Assembly: GCA_016788705.1 (NCBI GenBank)
Contig: JAEUSQ010000053.1
Coordinates: 1 to 64,000 of the forward strand
DNA length: 64,000 bases
DNA from: Bacteroidetes Order II. bacterium
Lineage (GTDB): Bacteria; Bacteroidota; Rhodothermia; Rhodothermales; UBA2364
Direction of reading: 5' to 3'
Part shown: piece after piece, positions 28,658 to 38,410 of the stretch
How the letters are laid out: the number at the start of each line of letters is the position of its first letter
Position numbering within the stretch: the first letter of the stretch is position 1
Made by a program: the position numbers and the translations under genes
Notes under the pieces: generated by a model
Databases searched by the model: none
Seen by the model: only the letters and a program-made list of their open reading frames with translations
Told to the model about the DNA's origin: nothing

Positions 28658-30311
28658 GACATATGCTGCGCATCCAGTTTATCGCGCGCCAATGGGACGC
28701 CAATTACACGCAAAGTCATGGCAGACGGAAGCTCCCTTGCGTATGTTATTAAACAACTTAGATGCAGCCGTTGCTGAAAACCCGGAAGAGCTTGTTGTTT
28801 ACGGCGGCATCGGACAAGCAGCCCGTGACCGTCCGGCTCTCGAAAAAATCATTGCCTTACTTTTGGAATTAGACGAAAACCACTCCCTTTTAATCCAATC
28901 TGGCAAGCCCGTTGGAATCGTCCGCACACACCCTGAAGCCCCCCGTGTACTCATTGCAAACAGCAATTTGGTTCCGCATTGGGCCAATTGGAAACATTTT
29001 AATGAACTACGCGAAAGGGGGTTGATGATGTATGGTCAAATGACCGCCGGAAGCTGGATCTACATCGGTTCGCAAGGCATTCTTCAAGGAACTTACGAAA
29101 CCTTCATGGAATGTGGCCGACAACATTTTGGTGGCAATTTACGTGGAAAACTTTTGGTTTCAGGTGGCTTGGGTGGGATGGGCGGCGCACAACCCTTGGC
29201 CGCCACAATGGCTGGTGCTACCTTTCTGGGCGTAGATATAGACCCCACTCGTATCCAAAAACGTTTGGAAACACACTATATAGACCGCATGACCGATTCT
29301 TTTAGCGAGGCCATGCTTTGGATTCAAACCGCCATGAGCAAGAAGGAAAACCTCTCGGTGGGGTTGGTAGGCGATATTGGCGATGTACTGGAAAAACTGT
29401 TGGAAGCGGGCATTACACCCGATATTCTTACCGACCAAACATCCGCCCACGACCCCTTAAATGGTTATGTACCGTATGGATTAACACCAGAAGAAGCCCT
29501 TAAATTACGAAAGAGTGATCCAGTCCTCTATCAGGAGCGTGCATTAAGAAGCATGGCCCGTCATGTCGGTTTCATGCTACAGCACCAAGCAAACGGCGCC
29601 GTTGTCTTTGACTATGGCAACAATTTACGGGAATTTGCGCGTCAGGGTGGCGAACCCAATGCCTTTAATTTTCCAGGATTTACCCCTGCTTACATCCGCC
29701 CACTTTTTTGTGAAGGAAAAGGCCCATTTCGGTGGGTGGCGCTTTCTGGTGACCCGGAAGACATCTTCACCACCGATCGTGCCTTATTAGCACTTTTCCC
29801 CGAAAACACGGGCCTCGCCACTTGGATTCGAGGGGCGCAGGAAAAAGTGGCTTTCCAAGGGCTTCCTGCACGTATCTGCTGGCTTGGAATGGGTGAACGA
29901 GAACAGGCGGGTTTGCTTTTTAATGAACTGGTGCGTTCTGGGAAAGTGAAAGCACCGATTGTCATTGGTCGAGATCATTTAGATTGTGGCTCCGTGGCCT
30001 CTCCGAACCGAGAAACAGAAGCCATGAAAGACGGAACTGACGCCGTTTCCGACTGGGCCTTGCTCAATCTAATGTCCAATACTGCGGGAGGCGCTACTTG
30101 GGTTTCCTTTCACCACGGCGGCGGGGTAGGTATGGGTTTTTCGCAGCACGCGGGCATGGTTGTGGTGGCCGACGGAACGGATCGGGCAGCGGCCTGTATT
30201 CGTAGGGTGTTGCACAACGATCCAGCCTTAGGTGTTTTTCGCCATGCAGATGCCGGATATGACAAGGCGCAAGAATGGGCGAAACGGTTTGACTTAGATA
30301 TGTGGGGTTAA
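28629..30311 (+). CDS. hutU: urocanate hydratase
   Basis: A 560-residue cytoplasmic enzyme converting urocanate to imidazolonepropionate with tightly bound NAD+. It has [14 protein letters not shown], the dinucleotide-fold glycine cluster [19 protein letters not shown], and the active-site block [20 protein letters not shown] followed by [18 protein letters not shown]. Length is normal. Start at the ATG at 28629 inside the end of hutH gives the expected N-terminus; an ATG 15 bases earlier is possible. Translational coupling to hutH is likely. Confidence 0.96.
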   Translation: MDSTLSDFIKTYAAHPVYRAPMGRQLHAKSWQTEAPLRMLLNNLDAAVAENPEELVVYGGIGQAARDRPALEKIIALLLELDENHSLLIQSGKPVGIVRTHPEAPRVLIANSNLVPHWANWKHFNELRERGLMMYGQMTAGSWIYIGSQGILQGTYETFMECGRQHFGGNLRGKLLVSGGLGGMGGAQPLAATMAGATFLGVDIDPTRIQKRLETHYIDRMTDSFSEAMLWIQTAMSKKENLSVGLVGDIGDVLEKLLEAGITPDILTDQTSAHDPLNGYVPYGLTPEEALKLRKSDPVLYQERALRSMARHVGFMLQHQANGAVVFDYGNNLREFARQGGEPNAFNFPGFTPAYIRPLFCEGKGPFRWVALSGDPEDIFTTDRALLALFPENTGLATWIRGAQEKVAFQGLPARICWLGMGEREQAGLLFNELVRSGKVKAPIVIGRDHLDCGSVASPNRETEAMKDGTDAVSDWALLNLMSNTAGGATWVSFHHGGGVGMGFSQHAGMVVVADGTDRAAACIRRVLHNDPALGVFRHADAGYDKAQEWAKRFDLDMWG

Positions 30312-30325
30312 AAAAAGGTGATGAC

Positions 30326-31567
30326 ATGAACCAGTCCGTACTCATTGGCCCTTTTACCCAAATTCTTCCTTTGGATGATTTGCCACTTAAAGGCGCCTTG
30401 ACCGATGATCGGTTACGCAGTATTAAGGCGGGTGGAATTTTGGTTGAGGCAGGCAAAGTCAAGGCCATTGGCCGATTTGATAATTTGCATAGGCAATTTC
30501 CACACGCTTCCATTCAGGAGATCACACAAGAAGCCGTGGTACTTCCCGGTTTTGTAGATGCGCACACCCATGCGTGTTTTGCAGGCAGCCGCGCCCTAGA
30601 TTTTGCTGCCCGAAATGCCGGGAAAAGTTATTTGGAAATTGCCGAAAGCGGCGGTGGCATCTGGCGAACCGTTGGTGCAACCCGTGAGGCCAGCGAAGCC
30701 GAACTTGCCACCAAAACATTGCATCACACCGATGTTTTTTTGCGTCAAGGAGTCACCACCATCGAAGTTAAAAGCGGGTATGGTTTATCGGTTAACGCAG
30801 AATTAAACATGATGCGGGCCATCCAGCGTGCTGCACAAGAAAGTACCGCAACCATCATTCCCACTTGCCTTGCAGCGCATATGCTGCCTCGCGACTTTGC
30901 AGGGGACCACCAAAGCTATTTGGCCTATATTGAACACGAACTCTGGCCCGTCATCCTAAAAGAAAATCTAAGTAAGCGTATAGATATTTTTATTGAACGT
31001 TCGGCATTTCCTTCCCAAGTTGGCCTTCTTTACTTACAAAAAGCACGAGAGGCCGGGTTTTCGGTCTGTGTTCATGCAGACCAGTTCACCACAGGCGGTT
31101 CAACGGTTGCAGTAAAAGTGGGCGCTGCGTCAGCAGATCACCTCGAAGCCAGTGGACCAACAGAAATCAAACAAATAGCAGCCTCCAAGACCGTTGCCAT
31201 TGCCTTGCCAGGTGCTTCGATGGGCCTCGGAGAACCCTTTGCCCCTGCACGGGCCCTATTGGATGCAGGTGCTACCGTTGCCATTGCCAGTGACTTCAAT
31301 CCGGGATCGGCTCCAATGGGCCATTTGTTGTTACAAGCCTCCGTTTTGGCCACCTACCAGAAGCTCAGTACCGCCGAGGTCTTTGCTGGTTTAACATTTC
31401 GTGCCGCTAAAGCATTGGAGTTGTCTGATACAGGATCATTGCAAGTGGGCTATGTGGGTGACTTTCAGGCCTATCCTACAAATGATTACCGCGAAATCTT
31501 GTATTCTCAAGGGAGAATAGCACCTTTTTACGTTTGGAAGCACGGTAAAGCCTATAAAATTAGATAA
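30326..31567 (+). CDS. hutI: imidazolonepropionase
   Basis: A 413-residue amidohydrolase that opens imidazolonepropionate to formiminoglutamate. The metal motif H80-x-H82 is in VDAHTHACFAGSR; further ligands are in CLAAHMLPRDF, CVHADQFT and ASDFNPGSAPM. AGGTGA six bases before the ATG at 30326 is one of the clearer ribosome-binding sites in the window and decides this start over an upstream in-frame GTG at 30302 that overlaps hutU. It is the third gene of the operon. Confidence 0.96.
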   Translation: MNQSVLIGPFTQILPLDDLPLKGALTDDRLRSIKAGGILVEAGKVKAIGRFDNLHRQFPHASIQEITQEAVVLPGFVDAHTHACFAGSRALDFAARNAGKSYLEIAESGGGIWRTVGATREASEAELATKTLHHTDVFLRQGVTTIEVKSGYGLSVNAELNMMRAIQRAAQESTATIIPTCLAAHMLPRDFAGDHQSYLAYIEHELWPVILKENLSKRIDIFIERSAFPSQVGLLYLQKAREAGFSVCVHADQFTTGGSTVAVKVGAASADHLEASGPTEIKQIAASKTVAIALPGASMGLGEPFAPARALLDAGATVAIASDFNPGSAPMGHLLLQASVLATYQKLSTAEVFAGLTFRAAKALELSDTGSLQVGYVGDFQAYPTNDYREILYSQGRIAPFYVWKHGKAYKIR

Positions 31568-31569
31568 TT

Positions 31570-32532
31570 ATGTACCAAAATCCAGATCTCGCCCATTGGC
31601 AGGGTCGAATAGATGGAGAAACGCCCGAATATTGGCGGTGGCATCAGGCCATAAAAATACGCTCTTTATCAGACATAGGACCAGCCCCTCCAGAAAAAGC
31701 CGTGGCACTCTTGGGCTTTGCTTGCGACGAAGGGGTTCGGCGGAACCAAGGTAGAACAGGAGCCTCTTTGGGCCCAGTTTCTTTGCGAAATGCCTGTAGA
31801 AACCTCCCTTGGCACTTTCCCGACTTTGTGACGGTAACGGATGTCGGAGATATCGTCTGCGTGGGAACGCAATTAGAAGAGGCCCAATCACATCTTAGCG
31901 CAGCTATTCATCAACTTCAGACCAATCAATATTTTACCGTGGTCATGGGTGGAGGACACGAAGTGTTGTATGGCCATTATAAAGGCTTGCGCCAAGCCTT
32001 CCCCGACGCAAGGATCGGCATTATTAACTTTGACGCACATTTTGATTTACGGGCCGTTGAACCAAGCACAGGCCCTACATCAGGAACAGGATTCTGGCAA
32101 ATTGCCCAAGAAGAACCCCTTTATTATTTAGCACTTGGCATACAAAGAAACGGTAATACTGCCGCCCTTTTTGAGCAAGCCCGCACGCTGAATGTAACCG
32201 TTATCCAAGCAGACGATTTTCACACGGACTACCGAGAAGGGATACGGAAAACCATACATACCTTTATGTCAACTGTGGATATACTATACCTCACGATTTG
32301 CTTAGACGTTTTTGCGACGGCATTTGCACCCGGTGTCAGTGCACCAACCGCCATGGGCCTACATCCTGATGCGATGTTAAGAGAGGTTCTTAGGCCCATC
32401 ATTTACTCATCAAAACTGGTTTCGATAGACATTGCGGAATTAAACCCAACCTACGACCAAGACGACCGTACAGCCAAATTGGCGGCACACTTAATCTCCG
32501 ACACCATTTTCGCCCAAACACTTAATACATAA
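31570..32532 (+). CDS. hutG: formimidoylglutamase
   Basis: A 320-residue member of the arginase/ureohydrolase family that hydrolyses N-formimidoylglutamate to glutamate and formamide, the last step of this pathway version. The two-manganese ligands are in VMGGGHEVLYG, NFDAHFDLR and LTICLDVFATAFAPG. The motif order and length fit HutG rather than arginase. It starts 2 bases after the hutI stop, so the two are coupled. Presence of hutG shows the four-step route without the formylglutamate (hutF) branch. Confidence 0.95.
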   Translation: MYQNPDLAHWQGRIDGETPEYWRWHQAIKIRSLSDIGPAPPEKAVALLGFACDEGVRRNQGRTGASLGPVSLRNACRNLPWHFPDFVTVTDVGDIVCVGTQLEEAQSHLSAAIHQLQTNQYFTVVMGGGHEVLYGHYKGLRQAFPDARIGIINFDAHFDLRAVEPSTGPTSGTGFWQIAQEEPLYYLALGIQRNGNTAALFEQARTLNVTVIQADDFHTDYREGIRKTIHTFMSTVDILYLTICLDVFATAFAPGVSAPTAMGLHPDAMLREVLRPIIYSSKLVSIDIAELNPTYDQDDRTAKLAAHLISDTIFAQTLNT

Positions 32533-32536
32533 TCCC

Positions 32537-32914
32537 TTGCATACCATATTTACCCCACTCGCTCCTACACCTGCTGGTCATTACAGCCAAGCCATCGTCC
32601 ATGAAAGATTGGTTTATGTGGCTGGCCAATTACCCATTGTCCCTGGCCAAACCCATGTTGTTGGTAGCATCGAAGACCAAACCAGACAAGTACTACACAA
32701 TGTTTCGATGGTTTTAGAAGCCGCAGGCAGCAGCCTGAACCATCTCCTTAAAGTGACCATTTATGTTTCGGATATGGCACTTTGGGGCCGCGTAAATGCC
32801 ATTTACAGCGAAGTTTTGGGAGACCACAAGCCAGCCCGTGCCGTCGTACCCGTAAACCCTCTACATCATGGCTTTCAAATCGAAATAGACGCAATTGCAG
32901 CCCTTCTTTCGTGA
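32537..32914 (+). CDS. RidA-family (YjgF/YER057c/UK114) imine deaminase
   Basis: A 125-residue trimer-forming protein that hydrolyses reactive enamine/imine intermediates. YSQAIVHERLVYVAGQLPI, VTIYVSDM and PARAVVPV with the catalytic Arg101 are family hallmarks. It begins four bases after hutG, apparently with a TTG start since no ATG fits, so it belongs to the hut operon. The combination suggests a protective or accessory role in histidine catabolism, or a distinct deaminase of the Rid family. It ends 3 bases before a convergent gene with no terminator hairpin between them. Confidence 0.88.
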   Translation: MHTIFTPLAPTPAGHYSQAIVHERLVYVAGQLPIVPGQTHVVGSIEDQTRQVLHNVSMVLEAAGSSLNHLLKVTIYVSDMALWGRVNAIYSEVLGDHKPARAVVPVNPLHHGFQIEIDAIAALLS

Positions 32915-32917
32915 AGG

Positions 32918-33526
32918 TTATCGTGTACTTTCGATGCGGAAAGGCAACCTCATGGTTTCCCAAGACAATGCAGCAACTGCACTATTCTCCGTCAATTGAT
33001 CAAAGGAGAAAGTCATCCATTCTACCAAAGAAATTTGCTCTGGCTTAATATTCAGACGAAGGGCGTCATCATTTTTATTATAATTAAAAGCACCCCATTG
33101 GTCGGACTTGCGGTTGAAAATCAAGGTCCATTCTTCTTCTGTGGGGATCACAAATAACGCATATATCCCTTTTTTGAGCAATTGACCATTCACCAGTACA
33201 TCATCTGGCGTAGAAAAAACGGTAGATTCATTGGCCCCCGTCCGCCAGACTTCACCATAGGCTTCTAATCCTCCAAATATTTTTCGGCCTTTTACCCCCG
33301 GACGCCCATAGGAAATGGTGATAACCGTTTTGCCCACATTTTGTGCAATCATGGCATTCGGGCTCATCCGGGCGTCGCTATTGTCCCGTAGAGGTATTTT
33401 TGCGGTTTCGCCAGCACTGGCTTTGCTTTCCGGCTCAGAAGGCGTCGGAGAATCAGTAGAACTGGTACAAGCCGAAAGGAGGGCAAAATATATTCCACAA
33501 ATGGTTAGTGTTATATAGGGTTTCAT
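32918..33526 (-). CDS. DUF2911-family lipoprotein
   Basis: A 202-residue lipoprotein; the signal MKPYITLTICGIYFALLSAC ends in a lipobox. A Ser/Pro/Glu-rich linker leads to the DUF2911 domain with ISYGRPGVKGRKIFGG, YGEVWRTGANESTVF and YALFVIPTEEEWTLIFN, which are diagnostic of this Bacteroidota family. The function of DUF2911 is unknown. It stands alone, convergent with the ridA gene. The 33527-33737 gap upstream has no convincing gene. Confidence 0.88.
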   Translation of the reverse strand: MKPYITLTICGIYFALLSACTSSTDSPTPSEPESKASAGETAKIPLRDNSDARMSPNAMIAQNVGKTVITISYGRPGVKGRKIFGGLEAYGEVWRTGANESTVFSTPDDVLVNGQLLKKGIYALFVIPTEEEWTLIFNRKSDQWGAFNYNKNDDALRLNIKPEQISLVEWMTFSFDQLTENSAVAALSWETMRLPFRIESTR

Positions 33527-33737
33527 AACGGAGGATTATGGGTGAGGAAATCGGGAGTGAATAAAATGCGTCAATTTTTGTCCAAATGCAAATAAAGGAT
33601 AATTTATGGCACAAAATTTAGGAATCCATTGCATAAAAAATAAGTAAGCACAAATAAAGGCTTTTTCCGTCTTATCCATGTCCTCAACAAATGCTCTAAT
33701 GGCCTTGGCCTCAAAGTTTTTTGCTGGTCTTATTCTA

Positions 33738-34736
33738 TTAAACACAGATCAAGGCATCAATCAATGGCTTTATTTGTTGTATTCGGTCTTCGATTCTGCC
33801 TGAAATGACCATATAAGGCATGTTCAATTCACTTAGGGTCTCTCGAAAAACCGCCTGCAATGCTGCCCTTACCGCAGGCCCATCGCGTTGGATGCCATCC
33901 GCTTCCCAAGGAATATCGTTGTCTGCCAATAAAACGAGGTCATAACGGTGCTGTTCAGCCAATTCCCAAAGGGACGCATCGTTCAAGTCAAAGTAATAAC
34001 GGGCATAAATAGCAGTTGTTAAAGGAGTTGTATCACAAAAAAGCACCCGATTGGCCTTGCCCGCTGCTTGGTCTTCCTGTTCAATTTGTTTTTGGGCGAT
34101 GTGTAACATTTCTTCTGGCCTGGGCAAGCGTTGGTATTCATCCACAAAAATACGTCCGTATTCAGGAACCCATACGGTCTGATATTCCTCTGCCAGTCGT
34201 TTGGCTAACGTGGTTTTTCCGGTACTTTCGGCTCCAAGAATAGCCACCCGAAGCACATATAACTTTTTGACAGGTTCTGGCAAAAAAGGCCAATGTTTAA
34301 AAGGATTTTCCCGAATTTCCGATCCAGAAATTGGAAATGCCTCACGCTTTTGGTCTATACAAATATGCACAGCATTTAGACACGCAGCCAACGGTGTTCC
34401 ATACGCCTCGGAAGTAAAAACGACATCTGGGCCATCCGGAACCAATGCCCGTATGCTATTGGTCCAAATCGTCCAAAATTCTGCATGTTCATGCGGATAT
34501 GAAGGGTTCTCAGCAGTATGGTGCAACACCTCTACCCCAGGACACAAGGCCTTCATCCATTCATATCGAAGCGCACCAAGAATCGGTTCTGAAGTCAAGG
34601 TACATACTAGAACAGTAAGCCGTTCCACCTGATCTTGTGCTGATTTAATCAGGTATAAATGCCCTTCATGTGGTGGCAAAAACTTTCCAATAATTAAGCC
34701 GTGACGGAAGCGGGGCTTATCATTGACTTTTTCCAT
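33738..34736 (-). CDS. nadR: NadR-like bifunctional NMN adenylyltransferase / nicotinamide riboside kinase
   Basis: A 332-residue two-domain enzyme of NAD salvage. The N-terminal nucleotidyltransferase has GKFLPPHEGHLYLI (the H-x-G-H motif) and ISGSEIRENP (the ISST-R-like motif). The C-terminal kinase has the Walker A motif GAESTGKTT starting at residue 168 and a CDTTPLTT motif. The DNA-binding domain of enterobacterial NadR is absent, so it is an enzyme and not a repressor. ATG 34736 overlaps the end of pnuC by 43 bases; a longer start at 34757 is possible. With PnuC it takes up and phosphorylates nicotinamide riboside. Confidence 0.93.
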   Translation of the reverse strand: MEKVNDKPRFRHGLIIGKFLPPHEGHLYLIKSAQDQVERLTVLVCTLTSEPILGALRYEWMKALCPGVEVLHHTAENPSYPHEHAEFWTIWTNSIRALVPDGPDVVFTSEAYGTPLAACLNAVHICIDQKREAFPISGSEIRENPFKHWPFLPEPVKKLYVLRVAILGAESTGKTTLAKRLAEEYQTVWVPEYGRIFVDEYQRLPRPEEMLHIAQKQIEQEDQAAGKANRVLFCDTTPLTTAIYARYYFDLNDASLWELAEQHRYDLVLLADNDIPWEADGIQRDGPAVRAALQAVFRETLSELNMPYMVISGRIEDRIQQIKPLIDALICV

Positions 34737-35323
34737 TCTCGAAGCCCAAGGATACACAGCGCAATAAAAAGGCCATACAAAAGTGCGGTCAGATACAATT
34801 CTTTAACGATGAACAAGGTTACGTATATCACATCTGCCATAATCCATAGATGCCAATTTTCGTATATTTTACGGGCGAGCATCATCTGAGCCACAACACT
34901 CATCATGGTGGGTAATGCATCAAAGTAGGGCACATTGGTTTGCGGAATTCCTGGCCAGATATCATGAATATGCGCAAAAAAATACCCCATAGAAAGCCAT
35001 CCAATGCCGATAAATGCAGTTGCCAGCGCCCATAGTTTTGGCGTGGCACGCGAGACCTGTAAAATGCTTTTATGTTCACCGCCATATAGCCACTCGTACC
35101 ACCCATAAAGGGAAGAGCCAAGGAATATAAATTGCAGACAAAAATCGCCATACAACTGAAAATTAAAAAACAATAACATCGAAAAGACGATGCCTACCAT
35201 TCCAATGGGCCATGCCCAAACATTTTCCTTGGTGTTCAGATAGACACAAACCAGATTAAAGACAAAGGCAATAAACTCGAACCATGTCAATGGGTAATTC
35301 CAGATTTCAACCAGTGTCTGCAT
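34694..35323 (-). CDS. pnuC: PnuC-type nicotinamide riboside transporter
   Basis: A 209-residue inner-membrane protein with seven predicted hydrophobic helices. WPIGMVGIVFSMLLFFNFQLYGDFCLQ and YGWYEWLYGG match the PnuC substrate-path motifs. It carries nicotinamide riboside by facilitated diffusion, trapped by the kinase domain of NadR. The gene overlaps nadR, and is 8 bases after the GDYXXLXY gene. Confidence 0.93.
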   Translation of the reverse strand: MQTLVEIWNYPLTWFEFIAFVFNLVCVYLNTKENVWAWPIGMVGIVFSMLLFFNFQLYGDFCLQFIFLGSSLYGWYEWLYGGEHKSILQVSRATPKLWALATAFIGIGWLSMGYFFAHIHDIWPGIPQTNVPYFDALPTMMSVVAQMMLARKIYENWHLWIMADVIYVTLFIVKELYLTALLYGLFIALCILGLREWKKSMISPASVTA

Positions 35324-35331
35324 AATAAGAC

Positions 35332-35853
35332 TTAGAATTCATAAGTTTTATTACCAACCACCATGCGTTTCACAGCGGCATGTCCATCTGATGTAACGGC
35401 GACAATCATGCGGGTTTGTTCCCGTTTTTTCTGGACTTCCTGTTCAATTTCTAAACGGCGGGCTTCAGGAATAAAATATGCCTCGATGCCATAGCGAATG
35501 CTTCCATCACGATACGTTCCGACGAATTGGCGCTCATTGGAACTCAGGTTTTCTTGCTTCGTCTTGGCAAAACGTGAAAGCCGAAAAGCCCCCACAGAGT
35601 CCCGTTTCACGACCGCCCAAACTGTCTGACCATCCTCAAACTTTAATTTATCCCACTGCGTTAAGTCTGGACGGGAAATATCGTAATTCAAAATTACGTA
35701 ATACCCACTCCACATGTCATACGGGTCTATGGGAGCCAGTGGTAACGAAATTTCTTCCCCGACAGCCCGTGTCATCAAGGTTCGTGCTGGAACCAGTGCC
35801 AAGATGAGCACTTGAAGGGCGATCATAACCAAAAATGGAAGATACTTTTTCAT
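35332..35853 (-). CDS. GDYXXLXY-domain membrane-anchored protein
   Basis: A 173-residue protein with one N-terminal hydrophobic anchor (LPFLVMIALQVLILALVPA) and an extracytoplasmic domain. The motif that names the family appears as SGYYVILNYDIS, a variant of GDYxxLxY. FVGTYRDGSIRYGIEAYFIPE is also typical of the family. Function is unknown. Its ATG overlaps the stop of the DUF2157 gene by four bases, and these two families are usually neighbours, so the two probably act as one membrane module. Confidence 0.8.
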   Translation of the reverse strand: MKKYLPFLVMIALQVLILALVPARTLMTRAVGEEISLPLAPIDPYDMWSGYYVILNYDISRPDLTQWDKLKFEDGQTVWAVVKRDSVGAFRLSRFAKTKQENLSSNERQFVGTYRDGSIRYGIEAYFIPEARRLEIEQEVQKKREQTRMIVAVTSDGHAAVKRMVVGNKTYEF

Positions 35854-37169
35854 GTGGTGGCCTCCTTTGTTTGTTTGGCCTTCAGGTGTTTTTCAAATCG
35901 GAATGTTACTATAATCAGGCTAATACCGAGTAAAATAAATACGACGGCCTTTAATGTGAGGTCTTCGGTGTATTCAAAAAACCGACTCCCAATAATAATA
36001 AATAAATAAAGCAAACCAATCCAGAATGAACCTCTTCGTAATCCAATATATCCGATGTAGAGCATTCCCCCTCCAAGGGCAAGCGATGCCGCATTGTTAA
36101 TAATCAAAAACAGCATATAATTTTCCGGGGTCATCGCTCTGAGGTACAAGAGGGCTACCGCCACTGCCAAACCAATTAATCCCATTAGGCTCAACTGGAC
36201 GGCTTTTTGGTGTTCGGTACCCGCTTCTTTTCGGTAGAAAGGCCAAGCCGTTAACGGTAAAAGAAGGGCCAAAGCCGACAATCCATAGGTTAATGTTTTT
36301 TTACTTTCAGTCAATTCTTTCGCCAACTCCTGAAATCCGAACAGGTAAAAAAACATCAGCAAGGGGATTACAGCCAAAACCACCCCCGCATAACGATAAC
36401 CAGCTATTTTTTGCCATGCTCCCAAAACCAAACCCACTATTAAGACCACCTGTAAGGCAATTAAGAAGACAGACATTCCATCGGTAAAAGATGGATTCAT
36501 ATGTAAAATAGCAAGCACGACATAAGCGATCCAAGCAATGGCGAGCAAGGTAAAAAAGGCTACCGATTTATCCCAAACCACCAAGGGCAAGAACAACATC
36601 GGAATCCCCAACAACATCCAATGCGCCAACGATTCGTGGTCTTCATATAAGCCGACTCCATAGACAAAGGCACAAATTAGGGCAAATACCCCGTTTGGGA
36701 TGCTCCGAAAGGCATAAACAGCAGCCAATGCACCAACAGCCGACGCACCAAAACCATTATACCAATTACCCCGAATATGGAAAATTTGTGCAATCAGACC
36801 AATATTCGCGGCAAAAATCAGGGTTCCTAACAAGATAAGCGCATGACCTAAGCGTGGTGCATTGCCTTTTATTTTCCAGAAATAATAGCCCAACCCATGA
36901 GCGGTAAACATGGCCGCAAAAAGCAATACCAATTTAAAAGCTGCCGGGATGGCTTCCCAATTGGCAGCCACAAAAGTAATAACCCCCATGCCCACAATGA
37001 GCGCCCCCATGGCATACACCGACATCAGAAAACGGTTAGTTCCGTCATCTTTTATTTCAGAGAGTTGATAGCGGGATTGTATTTTTTCGGCGATTTCCGG
37101 CGGAAACCAGCCTTCTTCCTGCCATTTTTGCATTTCCTGCGCCAACCAGCGCTTTTGAGGGACAGACAT
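35850..37169 (-). CDS. DUF2157-family multi-pass membrane protein
   Basis: A 439-residue protein with a soluble N-terminal segment (MSVPQKRWLAQEMQKWQEEG, then PPEIAEKIQSRY) typical of DUF2157, followed by about 12 hydrophobic helices. The C-terminal half includes ENYMLFLIINNAASLALGGGM and a final basic tail. The role is unknown. It is translationally coupled (ATGA) to the GDYXXLXY gene downstream, which matches the conserved pairing of the two families. Confidence 0.85.
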   Translation of the reverse strand: MSVPQKRWLAQEMQKWQEEGWFPPEIAEKIQSRYQLSEIKDDGTNRFLMSVYAMGALIVGMGVITFVAANWEAIPAAFKLVLLFAAMFTAHGLGYYFWKIKGNAPRLGHALILLGTLIFAANIGLIAQIFHIRGNWYNGFGASAVGALAAVYAFRSIPNGVFALICAFVYGVGLYEDHESLAHWMLLGIPMLFLPLVVWDKSVAFFTLLAIAWIAYVVLAILHMNPSFTDGMSVFLIALQVVLIVGLVLGAWQKIAGYRYAGVVLAVIPLLMFFYLFGFQELAKELTESKKTLTYGLSALALLLPLTAWPFYRKEAGTEHQKAVQLSLMGLIGLAVAVALLYLRAMTPENYMLFLIINNAASLALGGGMLYIGYIGLRRGSFWIGLLYLFIIIGSRFFEYTEDLTLKAVVFILLGISLIIVTFRFEKHLKAKQTKEATT

Positions 37170-37203
37170 AAATCAAGAGGTATGAAGGGTGTTGAGAATG
37201 GCG

Positions 37204-38334
37204 TTAAGGGGTTGTTTCACCAAAAGCATCCAGTGCATGGCGAAAAGCAAGATACGCCAAAAATCCGCCTTTCATGTCCCACACATCGGTAAATCCTGCG
37301 TTTAAGAGCAATTTTGTGGCTTCACGAGACCTTCCACCCGACTTACAATGCACCACCACCCGTTTGTTTCGGTATTGACTCAGTTCATCCAGCCTGAGTG
37401 GTAGCTGGCCAGAGGGGATCAGATGGCCACCCATATTTCCTGCGTTATATTCTTCCGGCTCCCGCACATCCAGCATAAAATACGGGATATCCTGTCTTTT
37501 CCAATCGTGCAGTTCCGCAGGAGTTACCGCCTTGGGCACCTGTTCTGAGATGCCACAAAAGGCTTCGTAGTTTTCTAATAGATCAAATATTTCGGGTGCT
37601 TCACCACAAAGCAGACAGGCCGTATTTTTTGAAAGCGCAACCTTCGCGAAGCGCAAAGTCTTTAAATCCACTTGCAGCAATTCTCCGCCTTTTGGTGTAT
37701 GAAGTCCCAGCAAAAAACGCAAGGTTTCAGTAGCCATAAGCCCGCCAATGACACCCGCAACCGCTCCCAAAACCCCTTCTTCGGCACAATTTGCCACCAA
37801 ACCCGGCGCTGGTGGTTCGGGGTATAAACATCGGTAACAAGGCCCTTCAGGTAAACCCAGCAACACCACTTGACCCTCGAAGCGGTGCACCGCCCCGCTA
37901 ATGAATGGCTTTCCGAGTAGTACACACGCATCGTTCACCAAATAGCGGGTGGGGAAGTTGTCGCTCCCATCCACCACCATATCATAGGGCTGAACCAAAG
38001 AGTAGGCATTTTTTATGGAGAAACGCTCATTATAGTGCTGGATTTCCACATCGGGGTTCAGTCGGTTCAACACGGCTTTGGCAATAACTCCTTTGGATTG
38101 TCCTATGTCCTGATGGGTAAACAAGATTTGGCGGTGCAAATTAGATTCTTCCACCACATCGGCCTCCACCAATCCAATTCTCCCAACCCCTGACGCAACC
38201 AAGTATTGCAAAACGCTCCCGCCAAGCCCCCCTGCACCAATAACCAAAACAGATGAATGTTGGAGTTTTTCTTGTCCTTGCACGCCAACTTCCGGCAAGA
38301 TGATTTGGCGCTGGTATCGTTCTGATGTAAACAC
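37204..38334 (-). CDS. moeB: MoeB/ThiF-type adenylyltransferase fused to rhodanese
   Basis: A 376-residue E1-like enzyme. The adenylation domain has the nucleotide motif VIGAGGLGGSVLQYL, ESNLHRQ, DGSDNFPTRYLVND with the catalytic Asp, and zinc-binding CYRC and CLLC pairs. The C-terminal rhodanese has VHCKSGGRS with active Cys330. It activates the C-terminal glycine of a sulphur-carrier protein such as MoaD or ThiS, and the rhodanese can supply the sulphur. GTG 38334 is preferred since MFTSERYQRQ is the usual family start; TTG 38353-38355 is an alternative. Molybdopterin versus thiamin use cannot be decided here. Confidence 0.88.
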   Translation of the reverse strand: MFTSERYQRQIILPEVGVQGQEKLQHSSVLVIGAGGLGGSVLQYLVASGVGRIGLVEADVVEESNLHRQILFTHQDIGQSKGVIAKAVLNRLNPDVEIQHYNERFSIKNAYSLVQPYDMVVDGSDNFPTRYLVNDACVLLGKPFISGAVHRFEGQVVLLGLPEGPCYRCLYPEPPAPGLVANCAEEGVLGAVAGVIGGLMATETLRFLLGLHTPKGGELLQVDLKTLRFAKVALSKNTACLLCGEAPEIFDLLENYEAFCGISEQVPKAVTPAELHDWKRQDIPYFMLDVREPEEYNAGNMGGHLIPSGQLPLRLDELSQYRNKRVVVHCKSGGRSREATKLLLNAGFTDVWDMKGGFLAYLAFRHALDAFGETTP

Positions 38335-38410
38335 AATCGCGAATATTGGGTTCAAAAAAAGCCTCAGTCCAAAAACAGAGGCCGAAAATACTAATATGCG
38401 GCTTAAAAAC

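Noticed and set aside
33536-33745. Minus-strand open frame of 69 codons between DUF2911 and nadR
   Set aside because: It runs past the nadR stop, has no recognisable domain and no suitable start context.
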